NCBI GenBank assembly: GCA_964036315.1 | Contig: OZ038488.1 | Span: forward strand, 67,497,342 to 67,561,341 | From: Acanthosepion esculentum | Lineage: Eukaryota > Mollusca > Cephalopoda > Sepiida > Sepiidae | DNA: 64,000 nucleotides | Direction of reading: 5' to 3' | In this document: positions 11,240 to 21,575 of the stretch, in pieces | How the letters are laid out: the number at the start of each line of letters is the position of its first letter | How positions within the stretch are numbered: position 1 is the first letter of the stretch | Notes under the pieces: model-generated | What the model saw: only the letters and a program-made list of their open reading frames with translations | Databases searched by the model: none | Told to the model about the DNA's origin: nothing | Made by a program: the position numbers and the translations under genes

Positions 11240-11744
11240 TATGGTCTAGTACTTTTGTTATGTATTTAGAGGTTCTTGATGAAATCCAAAGAATAATGTG
11301 CAATGTTATAGGCTCTGACCTGGCATCTCGGCTTCAGTAACTTTACTACAGCCGTAAAGTTGTTTTCCTCCGCCTTTTCTATAAATATGTTCACGGTAAT
11401 TCTTCCAATGAGTTTTCCCCTTTGGTACCTAGACTTTATGAATTTAAGCGTACTACTAGATTGGCAGCAAAATCTCATCATCTTACAGTTGAAATGGCTA
11501 GATGTAACCGTAAGTTCTATACTAACAGTTTCTCCTCTCACACTTCTCGCTTGTAGAAATCTCTTCGGTCATCTTGCTTTCCAGTCAACCTTCGTCTTCA
11601 AAAGTTTAAATGCAATATCAATCGTTATATTCTGTCTCCTTAATTCCTATTCTTTTATTGTTCTCTCTTTTCTTTATCTCATATTCTCTCACACTCAGCA
11701 ACTACTTGCATCTTAGTGGCTTTATTGCCTGTCTTGGTGGGAAA

Positions 11745-11745
<1 letters not shown>
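11240..11745 (+). mobile_element. Jockey-like LINE, 3' end copy
   Basis: Shares the RT C-terminal tail and 3' end with 4886-5428: YLEVLDEIQR, the LASRLQ block (CTGGCATCTCGGCTTCAG), a CTTCCAATGAG segment, and the terminal CATCTTAGTGGCTTTATTGC. Frames shift repeatedly. The 3' end is joined to a (TA)n tract. Confidence 0.75.

Positions 11746-11809
<64 letters not shown>
11746..11809. repeat. (TA)n microsatellite
   Basis: About 31 TA units immediately after the LINE 3' end. Confidence 0.95.
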
Positions 11810-11812
<3 letters not shown>

Positions 11813-11818
11813 CTATAC

Positions 11819-12570
11819 TTAGGCAGCAATCCCTCTTTTATACAAGATGATTAAAAACGACTGACAAAGCACTGCAGTTAAGTTTTTATTTAATTGTTCT
11901 TGTGTTGTTATAATTTTCTTCTTTTCTGGATATAAATTATGTAGAAATTGCCCGAATGTTCGGTATATCCGAGCGCTTTCGTCTATATTTTTAGCCATTA
12001 TCAAGGATGATTATATTTTTACTTTTAACTGAATGTATGGATTGTTTTATTGTTCCTGACCAATCTAAATTCACAAATAATGATATTGGATATACTACAA
12101 CATCCTTAACAAGAAGACTCACATTACATATCTTTTACCATAGCTCAATTAGGTCTCTTGTAAATACGCATGGAGACCTACCAAATTCTATCCTCAATAT
12201 TTTCGTTGATAATACATCCACACGTAAAAAAAGGCTAAAAATAATGTAAGCATTATTAATAAAAAAAATATAAAGCCAACACGGAATATCAACTATGAAA
12301 ACGGCCACAATGTACTGTCCGTGTTGGGAAAATAGAACATTCCTATAACTCTAGATACATACATAAAACAATCCATACATTCAGTTAAAAGTAAAACTAA
12401 GATGATTTTTGATAATGGCTAAAAGTATAGCAGAAAGCGATCCGATATACAGAACATTCGGCCAATTTCTACATAATTTATGCCCCGAAAAGAAGAAAAT
12501 GATTAGAACACAAGAAAAATTAAATAAAAAAACTTAACCGCAGTAACTTGTCAGACGTTTTTAATGAAAA
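11819..12570. mobile_element. PLE remnant: inverted terminal arms around GIY-YIG fragment
   Basis: Arms of about 200 bp (11847-12051 and 12357-12568) are reverse complements of each other, with blocks such as GATAATGGCTAAAA, GAACATTCGG and AATCCATACATTCAGTTAAA. Between them, plus-strand 12007-12249 encodes IGYTTTSLTRRLTLH and VNTHG, a PLE GIY-YIG endonuclease block. A related single arm occurs at 25620-25782. PLEs can carry terminal repeats in inverted orientation, so this is read as one collapsed PLE copy. Confidence 0.65.
12007..12249 (+). pseudogene. PLE GIY-YIG endonuclease fragment
   Basis: Residues about 28-43, IGYTTTSLTRRLTLH, resemble the YIG strand plus the following arginine-rich helix of PLE endonucleases (compare YIGRTTQRLDCRIRQH at 1942-1989). 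NTHG follows and matches the next conserved turn. The first 20 residues derive from the inverted arm. RT is missing. Confidence 0.6.
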
Positions 12571-12571
12571 T

Positions 12572-12646
<75 letters not shown>
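12571..12646. repeat. (TA)n microsatellite
   Basis: About 37 TA units next to the right arm of the inverted PLE remnant. Confidence 0.95.
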
Positions 12647-12648
<2 letters not shown>

Positions 12649-12869
12649 GCTGATTTCCTAATTTTATATACTTTAAAACTCTACATCTTAAATTTTTATA
12701 TTTTTATGTGTATTGTGCACTTTTTAATACTACTGTTTTCTCTGACCATTAACTTCCTTATTAATATTATATGTGCGTGTCTGACTGTCACTATGCATGC
12801 CGACATTTTTATGCCTATAAATTGTTTGTTTCTGATACTGAACACTCCTCTTCATATATATAGCACATT

Positions 12870-12870
12870 T

Positions 12871-12910
<40 letters not shown>

Positions 12911-12938
12911 CGTGTGTGTGCGTGTGTGTGTGTGTGCA
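12870..12938. repeat. (TA)n/(TG)n compound microsatellite
   Basis: A TA run passes into TG units with two CG interruptions. Confidence 0.95.
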
Positions 12939-12959
12939 AATTGAATAAATTCTTTTTAG

Positions 12960-13540
12960 GCAACAAGTATTATTTATTTTGTCTGATTGGTTGATTTTGT
13001 TTGGCAGCATATCAACTACTATTGGTTATTTAATACTGAAATCTAAATAATTTTAACATAATTTTATGGTTTCAACGAAATATATTTTGAACGCAATTGT
13101 ATATAACTACAGATAAAAATATACTGTTGGACATTTTGCTATAAGATTTATTGTTGGTAATTCTAGTATAAAATGTATTTCTGGTTAAGTATTTTCGGTC
13201 TTTTTTATATTCTGATGCATTGCAGTTATTAAAATATATTAAAATGTAGTTTTATACTTTCATGGTGTTTTGGGGGTGGCGTAGTATTTGCGCATAGCTT
13301 GGGCCCCTAATATGTGCTACTACCCCGGGTGGACCTGGAAACAAGAGCAATTGAAATATGTTCCACGGTCCTCAAAAGTTTCAATCTCCCGATCAGAAGA
13401 CTTACTGCCAGAAAGTATTATTTTAACCAGCTATTGTAATATAACAGCCAATGCAGGATGGTTAAGATTTGCACACACAGACACACACATGTGTGTATAT
13501 GATGCATGAAATAACTATGTATATATGTTTATTACTGTAA
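12960..13540. other. Nothing recognised
   Basis: The first half is AT-rich. A slightly GC-richer stretch at 13265-13480 has a 73-codon ORF with no known motif. Confidence 0.4.
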
Positions 13541-13558
13541 ACGTTATTATATATATTG

Positions 13559-13559
<1 letters not shown>

Positions 13560-13595
<36 letters not shown>

Positions 13596-13599
13596 ACAT

Positions 13600-13670
<71 letters not shown>

Positions 13671-13757
13671 ATTAATGTGAGTAAAAGTTTGTCACTTAGC
13701 TGATTGATGTTATCTTCAGCATCCCGACTCCAGAATTTCTTCAGGAGTATCAGCAAA

Positions 13758-13843
<86 letters not shown>

Positions 13844-13865
13844 CACATGTGTGTGTGTGCGTGTA
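13560..13865. repeat. Compound CT, CA, TA and TG microsatellites
   Basis: CT run 13559-13592, CA/TA/TG run 13600-13671, about 90 bp of complex sequence, then a second TA/CA/TA/TG run 13760-13863. Confidence 0.95.
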
Positions 13866-13998
13866 TAATCCTTTTCCTAAAATTTTTAATAAAAAACCTT
13901 TCCATATATAACTTCTACATACAACTAGTTTTAACACATACCTAAAAACACGCATACGCCATCCACACACAGACACACAAAAACACACTTACACCGCC

Positions 13999-13999
<1 letters not shown>

Positions 14000-14043
<44 letters not shown>
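14000..14043. repeat. (TA)n microsatellite
   Basis: About 22 TA units at the 3' end of the minus-strand LINE. Confidence 0.95.
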
Positions 14044-14045
<2 letters not shown>

Positions 14046-14850
14046 CATTTCACCCCAAGCAAGGCGGGAAGCCACTAGCACGCAAGGGGTTACAGAGGAT
14101 ATGGAGCGAGAACAGATAGGAGTGATAGAGGAAAGGATAAGGAGAACGATGAGGAGAAGGATAGTAGATAGATCAAGGCAACTGGAGATGTCGATTGACA
14201 TTACATTTGAATAGTTGGAGATTATAGCTATCAGGGAAACAGGAATATGGAAGGGAGTTCCACAGGTGAGAGATGCGAGAGATGCGAGATATGAAGCTAT
14301 TGGAGTAGAAGAGACGGGTACATTTAACAGTTTCAACAGTGAAAGGGTGAGAGCGGGATGCCAGCCTCGTAGGACGCTTGAATTCATGAAGTCTGGGAAC
14401 CAGCGCAAGCAGCTCATCGGAGCAATTACCATGAAATTATTTGTAAAAAAGACAGAGAGAGGCGACGGCACGTCTGTGAGAGAGCGACTGCAGACGAGAT
14501 GCCAGGTCAGGGCCAATTACATTGCATATCCGTCTCTGGATCTTATCAAGAACCCCGAGGCAAACAGAAGGGGCTCCTGACCATATATGGCAGCAATACT
14601 CCATGCAATGGCAAATAGTTGATTTGTAGATTTGAAGGATCGATTCCGGGGAGAAAAATTTCCTGGCGCGGCACAGGGAGCCAACTTTCCTTGCGGTGGA
14701 CGTAGCAATTGACTCAATGTATTTGTTCCATCTCCGGTCAGCAGACAACGTGAGACCGATCAGCCACAGAGAGGTGCTCTCGAGAAGTTGAGCGTCAGAC
14801 ATTGTAATGGGGGGCAGGGAAGGATCTCTCATTTTTAGGTAGAGCGAATT
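14044..14850 (-). mobile_element. Jockey-like LINE, RT C-terminus and 3' end
   Basis: The cleanest copy of this family. Minus 14437-14832 reads ITMSDAQLLESTSLWLIGLT, RRWNKYIESIATSTARKVGS, ICHCMEYCCHIWSGAPSVCL, LDKIQRRICNVIGPDLASRL and SLSHRRAVASLCLFYK. This is the C-terminal part of a non-LTR RT. After a frameshift near 14440-14500 the rest (FMNSSVLRGWHPA frame and others) follows down to GGGGTGAAATGCTT at the 3' end. The RT catalytic core is not present. The jockey assignment is by overall resemblance; another CR1/jockey-group clade is possible. Confidence 0.85.
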
Positions 14851-14881
14851 ATACTCACTAATGGCAGCAAGTGTTCATATA

Positions 14882-15336
14882 TATTGATTTAAATATAAGC
14901 ATCATATTTCCCATATTATTGTTAAAATAGATACAAAAGTATCTCGTTTAAGATAAAAGGAGGGAATTGAAGGCGCCTTTCGGCCGACACTTCTGAATTT
15001 CATCTCCCTCTGTCTACACAAGGAGATGAAATTCAGGTTGGTCCTATTCGGGGAGATTACTACTTAACCTAGAATATATTTAGTATTTAAAAGGATTTTT
15101 AAAAAAATTTTCCCCTTTATATTACATCTTGGTAAGCTATTGTTTTTAATATCGGTTGTTCATAGTATTTTTTCTTATCAACTTCCTTGTTTTATACTGT
15201 CGACGATTATTTTTCTGAAGAAGTGTCGGCCAAAAGGCGCCTTATCTCCCCTTTTTTTTTCTTAAACTATATACTTTTGTATCTATTTTAACAATAACAT
15301 GGGAAATATGATACTTATATTTAAACCAATGTTGAC
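14882..15336. repeat. Long inverted repeat, arms about 120 bp
   Basis: Left arm 14882-15001 and right arm 15218-15336 pair through TTTAAATATAAG, AAAATAGATACAAAAGTAT and GAAGGCGCCTTTCGGCCGACAC-type blocks, with a loop of about 215 bp. The right arm contains CTGAAGA and, with one change, the GGCC(G)AAAGGCGCC segment, so it may be a decayed hammerhead-type terminal repeat. Stem II is not convincing. Confidence 0.7.
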
Positions 15337-15364
15337 TTGGTGTGACAGTAAAAAGAACCTGTTT

Positions 15365-15800
15365 TTATTAATATATATAATTGCAGTATGACTCAACGTT
15401 TCATCATGGCTTTCCCGTTCATCAGGTAATGAGAGTTACGAACTGTTCAATACATTTCTTTTAAAATTACGGGTCTCATGGGAGCAAAGATACATTGTAT
15501 ATGGATACACAGTTCAAGATTATTATAAATATAATATAGTATTGGGGTATAAATTCAAAATATAGAGTGTTGGTAGGTAGATATCATAAAGTAAACTAAG
15601 GTATAAACTGTAAATTTAATTTGTATATGAGTCCCGGTAAAATTGCTCCCATGTGACCCAGAACCCCCCCCCCAAAAAAAACAACAACAAAAAAACAACT
15701 GTATTGAACAGTTCATTACTATTAGTACCTGATGAATGGGAAAACCATGAAACTCCGAGTCGTACTGCAAACGTAGATATATGTGTAATTATTAATATAT
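15365..15800. repeat. Long inverted repeat carrying hammerhead motifs
   Basis: Arms at about 15365-15530 and 15590-15800 share TTGCAGTA.GACTC, CATCAGGTA, GAACTGTTCAATACA and CATGGGAGCAA blocks in opposite orientation. Each arm has a CTGATGA...GAAAC core reading towards its outer end: plus strand in the right arm, minus strand in the left (15419-15425 is the CTGATGA complement). The left copy has three extra bases before GAAA and a broken stem I. Confidence 0.8.
15723..15768 (+). ncRNA. Hammerhead ribozyme-like motif
   Basis: Elements in order: stem I 5' strand TAGTAC (15723-15728); core CTGATGA (15729-15735); stem II ATGG/CCAT with loop GAAAA (15736-15748); GAAA (15749-15752); stem III AC/GT with loop TCCGA (15752-15760); C at 15761 as the expected cleavage site in a GTC triplet; stem I 3' strand GTACTG (15762-15767). 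Stem I gives five Watson-Crick pairs and a G-T. All strictly conserved core bases are present. Stem III is only 2 bp, as known for hammerheads of PLEs and related satellite DNAs, which may act as dimers. Self-cleavage is inferred. Confidence 0.75.
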
Positions 15801-15966
15801 AATTTATATCTCCGAATAACTACATTTAGAAGTGTTTTGTCTCCACTATTTATTAAATAAATAGTTGTTTGCTCATCTGTATGTGCATGTAATCGCACAC
15901 ATATATGGTTGCTCATGTCTCTTTATTGAGCTCATTTCAACATTCATATATATATATATATATATC

Positions 15967-16308
15967 GGGAACTTTTTAACAATCCAATAAAACCAAGAGT
16001 GATGGAAGAAAAGTATTTAATTCATAGTAATTGAAACCTTAGAACATGCCATTTAAGAAACAATGATGGAATTTTCATTTTTTTTAAATTACGTCCTGTA
16101 GATGGCGTCCTCCTGTACGAATGCATTCTTGAAATCTGCTGTTGAGATTCCTCATTGACTGCTGCAACATCTCAGCTGGGATACTGTGAATTTCATTCTC
16201 GTTACTAAAATGGCGAAATGTTTACTTGCTCAAGGTCACTGTCTCGCAGTTTTGCCACTTGCTCATGTCTGGCAATACGCACTTCAAAAATTCCCGTTTT
16301 TTGGAGTC

Positions 16309-16312
<4 letters not shown>
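15967..16312 (-). mobile_element. IS630-type transposon remnant with transposase C-terminus
   Basis: The minus strand near 16080-16200 translates as IHSIPAEMLQQSMRN, then FQECIRTGGRHL, the usual tail of a group of IS630-Tc1-mariner transposases. The right end (complement AGGGTGACTCCAAAAAACGG, then GAATTTTTGAAGTGC) is matched on the left by CGGGAACTTTTTAAC at 15966-15980, but the first 20 bp of the left TIR are lost in a TA tract. Most of the transposase is deleted. Confidence 0.65.

Positions 16313-16383
<71 letters not shown>
16312..16383. repeat. (TA)n microsatellite
   Basis: About 36 TA units between an IS630-type end and a PLE fragment. Confidence 0.95.
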
Positions 16384-16385
<2 letters not shown>

Positions 16386-16387
<2 letters not shown>

Positions 16388-16590
16388 TCGCTTTCACGGC
16401 ACTTGACACTGCATTTGAGTGATAACATTTTTAGGCATTTAAAACAACATGCCTGGCCACGTACACAATCACGGAAAATCCTTGTTAAAAACACAACTAT
16501 ACTTAAACATGAAAACAATAAACAAAACAAAAAAATTCTTGAAGCTATATACATAAAACATTTAAACCTAACCGGAACAAAATAAACTAT
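16386..16590 (+). pseudogene. PLE endonuclease C-terminal fragment
   Basis: The plus frame gives SRHLTLHLSDNIFRHL and VKNTTILKHENNK, then KKILEAIYIKHLN, the C-terminal part of a PLE GIY-YIG domain with the conserved glutamate in LEAIYIK. The 5' end is cut by (TA)n. It stops at TAA near 16583. Confidence 0.7.
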
Positions 16591-16905
16591 GAAATCTCTA
16601 TAAATATTCTTAAATGCCTATAATTTATAACAGAAGCCATTGGTTTATACCAACGGCTTCCCATACTTAATACTTCTTGTTTTCACTCTCGCGTGGTCAT
16701 GTGTTACGTCATGAGCTACGGTGCGATTTTCGCTTCCAGCGTCTTTATATGCACGAGTTTGTCATTGCTTGGAAATCTTCCATGTAAACAAAAACAGACT
16801 ATCATTATTGTTTTGTCCATGTATTGTTTAAGATAATGTACTGTAATTGTCATCTTTGATAATGGCTTATGTAAGCCGAAAGCTTAGATAGAATTAAAAA
16901 ATATG
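16591..16905 (+). repeat. Probable PLE 3' terminal region
   Basis: Noncoding sequence directly after the endonuclease fragment. At 16856-16886 it has TTGATAATGGCTTATGTAAG followed by CCGAAAGC: a perfect GGCTTA/TAAGCC hairpin followed by GAAA. This resembles a hammerhead stem II and GAAA with a degenerate 5' core (TTGATAA in place of CTGATGA). The same block recurs in the arms at 11960-12003 and 12407-12440. Confidence 0.5.
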
Positions 16906-17030
16906 TATCAATATTCTGATTTTCTTTCTTCTTTTAATGATAATGTTATTAAGCTTATCAGACGATTTAAAAAGAATTTACATAAAATAAATAGACAAAA
17001 CTTGACTATATTATTTCATGAAACATGCAT

Positions 17031-17032
<2 letters not shown>

Positions 17033-17089
<57 letters not shown>

Positions 17090-17136
17090 ATTATGTGACA
17101 CCTATACATATATATTTTTACACACACACATATATG

Positions 17137-17201
<65 letters not shown>

Positions 17202-17204
17202 ATA
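17033..17204. repeat. (TA)n and (TG)n microsatellites
   Basis: TA run 17033-17086, then CA/TG tract 17118-17204 ending in alternating CG. The CG/TG/TA dinucleotide runs could form Z-DNA or cruciforms. Confidence 0.9.
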
Positions 17205-17515
17205 TTTGTGGGTCACTCTGAAAGTAATGCTTCCAAGGAAACTCCATCGGATGCAGGATGTAAAATACACGATGGTCGAGAGTAAGTTTTCCCTCATAAC
17301 ACTCCAAATTTGCCACTTTTTCCCCGAAACCGATGACCTGGCCAGGGGAAAGGGTTGTCATGCAATCCTTTATTATGTCCCACATGAACGAGAAGAGCCT
17401 GATCCGCAATCTGCATTCGCTTACGAGCCCGCATCGACGCGTTTCCCGAGACGATGGCTATTTTTATTGAATATCCTTTCTTTGTATTATAATTTGTTCT
17501 CACATACCTGACGCA
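17205..17515. other. Possible DNA transposon end or fragment
   Basis: It starts with GGGTCACTCTGAAAGTAATG, of the kind found at mariner/IS630-type ends, and is less AT-rich than its surroundings. Both strands have short ORFs, neither recognised. No second end was found. Confidence 0.3.
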
Positions 17516-17820
17516 CTGCGATGGCGGGTAGAATTTTCTGTCAAGGCGTTCTTACTGATTTCGCTTCGGGTTGTTGATCAAGTTTATACTTGCACATGTC
17601 TACTTCACTAACTGTCAGCCTATTTGTCTATTGGTGAATCTATCTATCACATACTGTTTTTATCGATTTCATACTGTTTCTAGCTAGCTAGCTAGCTATC
17701 TCATACTCGTTTTTCTATTTATCTATTTCATACAGTTTCTATCTATAAGATTCTTCTTAAACATTCGGAAAACTTAAGGCAAGAAATGTCTTCAGCAAGG
17801 AATGATAAAAAAATTACTCT
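17516..17820. other. Nothing recognised
   Basis: Imperfect TCTATC- and TAGC-rich sequence (GCTAGCTAGCTAGC near 17683) without a clear boundary. Confidence 0.4.
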
Positions 17821-17822
17821 CC

Positions 17823-18027
17823 TTTATTCACTGTATTTTTTAAGCAGCTATTCAATGTCATTGCATAGATGAAGATGGATCAATATATCCATCATCTAAA
17901 AGGTTGGTATTAACTGAATTATATATTAATGATAAAAGTGAGCTATGAATCCCTTGTGGTTTAATATACGCCCAGGCTTCTTCCGTCTCTCGACCGTTCT
18001 TACTAAACTGGTGGGATACGAAAAATC
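17823..18027 (-). CDS. Candidate terminal coding exon with poly(A) signal
   Basis: On the minus strand a pyrimidine-rich acceptor (TTTTTTATTTGTTTTAG, AG at 18028-18029) is followed by an open frame of about 56 codons. It reads FFVSHQFSKNGRETEEAWAY, then IKPQGIHSSLLSLIYNSVN and LLDDGYIDPSSSMQ, with TGA at 17858-17860. AATAAA follows 30 nt later at 17823-17828. The peptide has balanced composition unlike the repeat ORFs nearby. I do not recognise it. A donor-like GAG/GTAAAC lies 41 nt upstream but its phase does not fit. It may be a real 3' exon, a retrocopy, or chance. Confidence 0.35.
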
Positions 18028-18302
18028 CTAAAACAAATAAAAAATGAGTCGATATTAGTAAAGTTTACCTCAAAATCGATACCGTTAAAGTAATTAAAAA
18101 CATCCAGTTTCATGTGATTAACGCGAATCACGTGCTGTCTGACCAATGTAGATTTTGTTGAAATAAAACCCGCTTTTCTGATGACACTGCTTGATTGACG
18201 CAACATGTTCTTATAAGAGCTCTCCAAATTATCTAAATGTAATCTTTATAGTAATAAAAATATGATCAAATTAAAAAAATGTTAATTGCTTAAAAAATAT
18301 AT

Positions 18303-18672
18303 ACATGATGGTGGACTCTCCCGTCGTATTCGACGTATGAGGGTCAAGCAGCTCAGTTCCTTGGAACCGACAGCCAGACACTAGCACATATGATTTGATT
18401 AGTAGTGAATGCTTTGTGCAGAACCAACCACACATTTTTGAAGGGCAGAATACAGAGACCTGGTGCACTACGTGCCACAAGACTCCAAACAACCTTCCGC
18501 AGGTTGTGAATTCAGAGTTGTCCTTCTCCTAGACCAGTTGTCAACCAACGCTGTAGAATCCAATCTGTCCTGCTATTTACCCATAGCTGGAGGGAAAAGA
18601 TGACTGGGATTCGAACTCGGCTCTCCGATTCCTCAATCTGAGCCGCTATCCACTACTCCACCGTGCCTCCCT
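18303..18672 (-). mobile_element. tRNA-derived SINE, near full length
   Basis: Reading the complement from 18672: GGAGGCACGGTGGAGTAGTG (A-box region), ATAGCGGCTCAGATTGAGG, B box GAGTTCGAATCCCAG, body with CAGCTATGGGTAAATAGCAGG, GGCACGTAGTGCACCAGGTC, and tail ending ATACGACGGGAGAGTCCACC. It matches 21107-21502 end to end and 7880-8170 in part. Confidence 0.85.
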
Positions 18673-18739
18673 ATGCATGATAAACAGATAGTTTTAAGGT
18701 AGACTATAATTATGGGTAAAATTGCTCAATATCAGGAAT

Positions 18740-18905
18740 AGAGCGTATATAAGTATAAAAGTGGAAAATAATTTCAACACCGAGGAGCGAGAGTCTGTTT
18801 CATGCTTAAACGCAGTCTTTAGGTTTGAAGATTCCGTTCAAGCAAGAAACAGACTCTCGCCACTTGTTGTTGACCACAGTGTCCACTTTTACATTAACAT
18901 AGACA
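18740..18905. repeat. Imperfect inverted repeat
   Basis: GCGAGAGTCTGTTTCATGCTT at about 18788 is mirrored by AAGCAAGAAACAGACTCTCGC near 18839. Flanking blocks (TATAAAAGTGGA / TCCACTTTTACA) also pair. Upstream GCTCAATATCAGGAATAGAG at 18724 resembles the block preceding the palindromes at 23530 and 38530. Confidence 0.6.
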
Positions 18906-18910
18906 TATAT

Positions 18911-19440
18911 ACAGAGTGTTCGGAAAGTTACTATGAACTTTTTTTAACCATATTTTTTATATTTCAGATTTCATCCCAATATCGTTTTAACAACTGAAGA
19001 ACTTGTATTTCGCATTGAACACGTATTTCGAGAAGGTGATAGATACACAGATTTGGTGCGACAGCGTTTTGCTTATAAATTTTCAGATACACCTATTCCA
19101 CATCGCAATGCAGTTCGTAAACTTGTTGATAAACTTCTGGAAACACGATCAAACTTTTGGATATTTGTGACAGTATGCAGCAGATTCCAAGAAAATCATT
19201 ACGAAAGATACTGGTGTTGGAACTGCTCATAATGTCGTCAGGCAAAAATGAAAACTCTTCTCATACAAAATAATGGCGGTACAAGAAGTGAAAGCAACTG
19301 ATCATGAAAGCAGCGATAACGGCGTCCATTCAGTCTATTTAAAGCGAGCAGCCGATAGCGGTGTTTAGAAACAACATAAGAAGGATCCAAGCCTATATAG
19401 ATGCTAACGGACGTCGCTTTCAAGATGGTTTATAGTTTTC
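18911..19440 (+). pseudogene. IS630-type transposase helix-turn-helix remnant
   Basis: After ACAGAGTGTTCGGAAAGTTA (18911, a plausible TIR with TA before it) the plus frame reads LTTEELVFRIEHVFREGDRY, TDLVRQRFAYKFSD and PIPHRNAVRKLVDK, an N-terminal helix-turn-helix region of an IS630-like transposase. Decayed linker and catalytic start follow (SMQQ-PRKSLRK region and KATDHE). The rest of the DDE domain and the right TIR are missing. Confidence 0.65.
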
Positions 19441-19462
19441 ATTCATATTCTCTTCCTGTATT

Positions 19463-19549
19463 CAGGGTGGTCTGAAAGTATTGTTACCCTAACACAGTCT
19501 CCCAAATTGTAGGAGGTTATATTATGTAGGGGTGACAATACTTTCGGAT
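19463..19549. mobile_element. Short palindromic MITE
   Basis: GGTCTGAAAGTATTGTTACCC near 19468 and GGGTGACAATACTTTCGGA near 19528 are inverted repeats around about 40 bp. Total about 90 bp, beside (TA)n. It fits a miniature mariner/IS630 derivative. Confidence 0.6.
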
Positions 19550-19555
19550 ACAATA

Positions 19556-19557
<2 letters not shown>

Positions 19558-19623
<66 letters not shown>
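19558..19623. repeat. (TA)n microsatellite
   Basis: About 33 TA units right after the palindromic MITE. Confidence 0.95.
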
Positions 19624-19626
<3 letters not shown>

Positions 19627-21035
19627 GCGGGGACCAACCAACTTTTCAATGTCTGACCAAATGCCCAACATTTTTTTGCGCAGAAACGCTCATAGTTTGG
19701 CCGAAATATCTCACCGGTATATATTTTTCACCATTCTCCTGTCGATCAGCAGATATATTACTTAATATAATTAATTGATTTCTTTTCGTTATTTTTATAA
19801 CCTTTATTTCTGTCCTCCTCCGTTGAATACTTCAAGAACGGCATAAGTATCTATAAGTGTTTTTTTTTCCTATTTTTTCTGCATGACAAACACGCATGCG
19901 TGGTGTGTTCGTCTGCGTCCCTATACTTCCGCTTCCTACAGAGGAAGTTACACACACATTTCCGCTTTGTGTTTACGCAGCCCTGTCTATAATGCAGAGC
20001 AGAATAGAACATCGCATAGAAATCGCTCCTGCTGCTAAACGAAGCGGGGGAACCATTGCCGCTTCTGCTGCTGTTGATAACACTATAAACGTTTATTAGC
20101 AACTGATTCCATTTCTTCACGCTTACTCCTTAATGCAGACAATGGCCATTTCACGCTGATTCAACGGCGCGAAGACACAACCATTCAAGTAGCTGTTGCT
20201 GCTAGAACAGTAGTACATTATTCATAGTCGATACACAGAGTAATGTTCAATTAGAGTTTCGCGTTTTAGGTTTTGTTTTATTCGTTCCTAGGCGATACGT
20301 GCTAACTGATTTGTTTTCGAATTATCAATAAACGTTTTACATACGGACAGAAATCGAGCTAAGTGAATACACGAGGAGAATAAAGTAAGAAGAGGAGGAC
20401 AAGCATGTTTTGTCTCACTAGAATTATTTCGCCTCTACACTGAAACAATTCCAACAAAACTAGAGCTGCCAAGATTGAATATCATATTCCATCTAGTTAG
20501 TGACGTCGTATTTTGGATTTGGAATTAGGCATAAATACACTGATACGCATAATAATACCTATACTCTAAAAAGGCTTCTCGCTTCATTCACTAAGCAGTA
20601 AGTCAGCAATAACCGTACAAAGGTCACTTTAGCTTGCTGACGCTGGCGTAGTTAAACAGTGTAGTGGCCCAAATACATTGTCGCCATTTTGTAATGACCT
20701 CACTGTCCGTTCTGCGAATGACATGATTTAACTCTTGAAAATATATTTCAATTGAACACTGTTGAGAGATAGGCTAATTCTATAAAAAACGGCCACCTGC
20801 GTTAATGCAAAGCTCTTCAGTAAAATGAAGTGGAGCACTCCGGCTGATTATCGTTTGTTTACATTCGTAAAAACAATACGCTAGATTTAACTGTTTCTCT
20901 CTGTCGAATGAAGATACCACTGTGGTAAACTCTGACTGACACCAAATCGGTTGGGCTTCGATCCTGGCTTGAGGCATTCGGATCTCTAGTCGCACCGAGA
21001 AGCTGTGATACAGAGAAACAATACTGTCTGCAAAT
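19624..21035. other. Complex single-copy-looking sequence, no gene seen
   Basis: Mixed composition with no internal match to the repeat families of this window. Opposing ORFs at 19851-20120 and 19896-20099 lack recognisable domains. It could hold unannotated regulatory or UTR sequence. Confidence 0.35.
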
Positions 21036-21036
21036 G

Positions 21037-21039
<3 letters not shown>

Positions 21040-21103
<64 letters not shown>
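21040..21103. repeat. (TA)n microsatellite
   Basis: About 31 TA units just before a SINE head. Confidence 0.95.
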
Positions 21104-21106
<3 letters not shown>

Positions 21107-21498
21107 AGGAGGCACGGTGGAGTAGTGAATAGCGGCTCGAATTGAGAGCAGAGTTTGATTTCCAGTTGAATCCATTTCATTTACTTACATGCTAATACCC
21201 ATGGGAAAGGAATGAATCATTTTCTTCTCCATCCAGCTATGGGTAAATACCAAGATAGACTGGGTTCTATAGCTTTGGGTGGCTTTGGATGGCAACTGGT
21301 CTAGGAGAAAAAAAACAACTTTGGGTACCTTGTGGCACGTAGTGCACCAGGTGTCTGTATTCGGCCCTTCAAAAGTGTGGTAGGTTCTGTACAAAGCCTT
21401 AACCACTATAGTCAGATTATATGTGCTAGTGTTTGGCAGTCGGTTCATAGGAACTGAGCTGCCTGGCCCTCATACGTCGAATACGACGGGAAAGTCCA

Positions 21499-21502
<4 letters not shown>
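21107..21502 (+). mobile_element. tRNA-derived SINE, near full length
   Basis: Head GGCACGGTGGAGTAGTGAAT, decayed B box AGTTTGATTTCCAG, body with CAGCTATGGGTAAATACCA, GGCACGTAGTGCACCAGGTG, and tail CGTCGAATACGACGGGAAAG ending in TCCACCATATATA. It is a plus-strand sister of 18303-18672, about 390 bp. The tail passes directly into (TA)n. Confidence 0.85.

Positions 21503-21575
<73 letters not shown>

Noticed and set aside
14215..14580. Plus-strand 121-codon ORF
   Set aside because: Antisense shadow of the minus-strand LINE RT tail.
14962..15260. Hammerhead in the 14882-15336 inverted repeat
   Set aside because: CTGAAGA and (G)AAA occur, but no stem II can be drawn; kept only as an inverted repeat.
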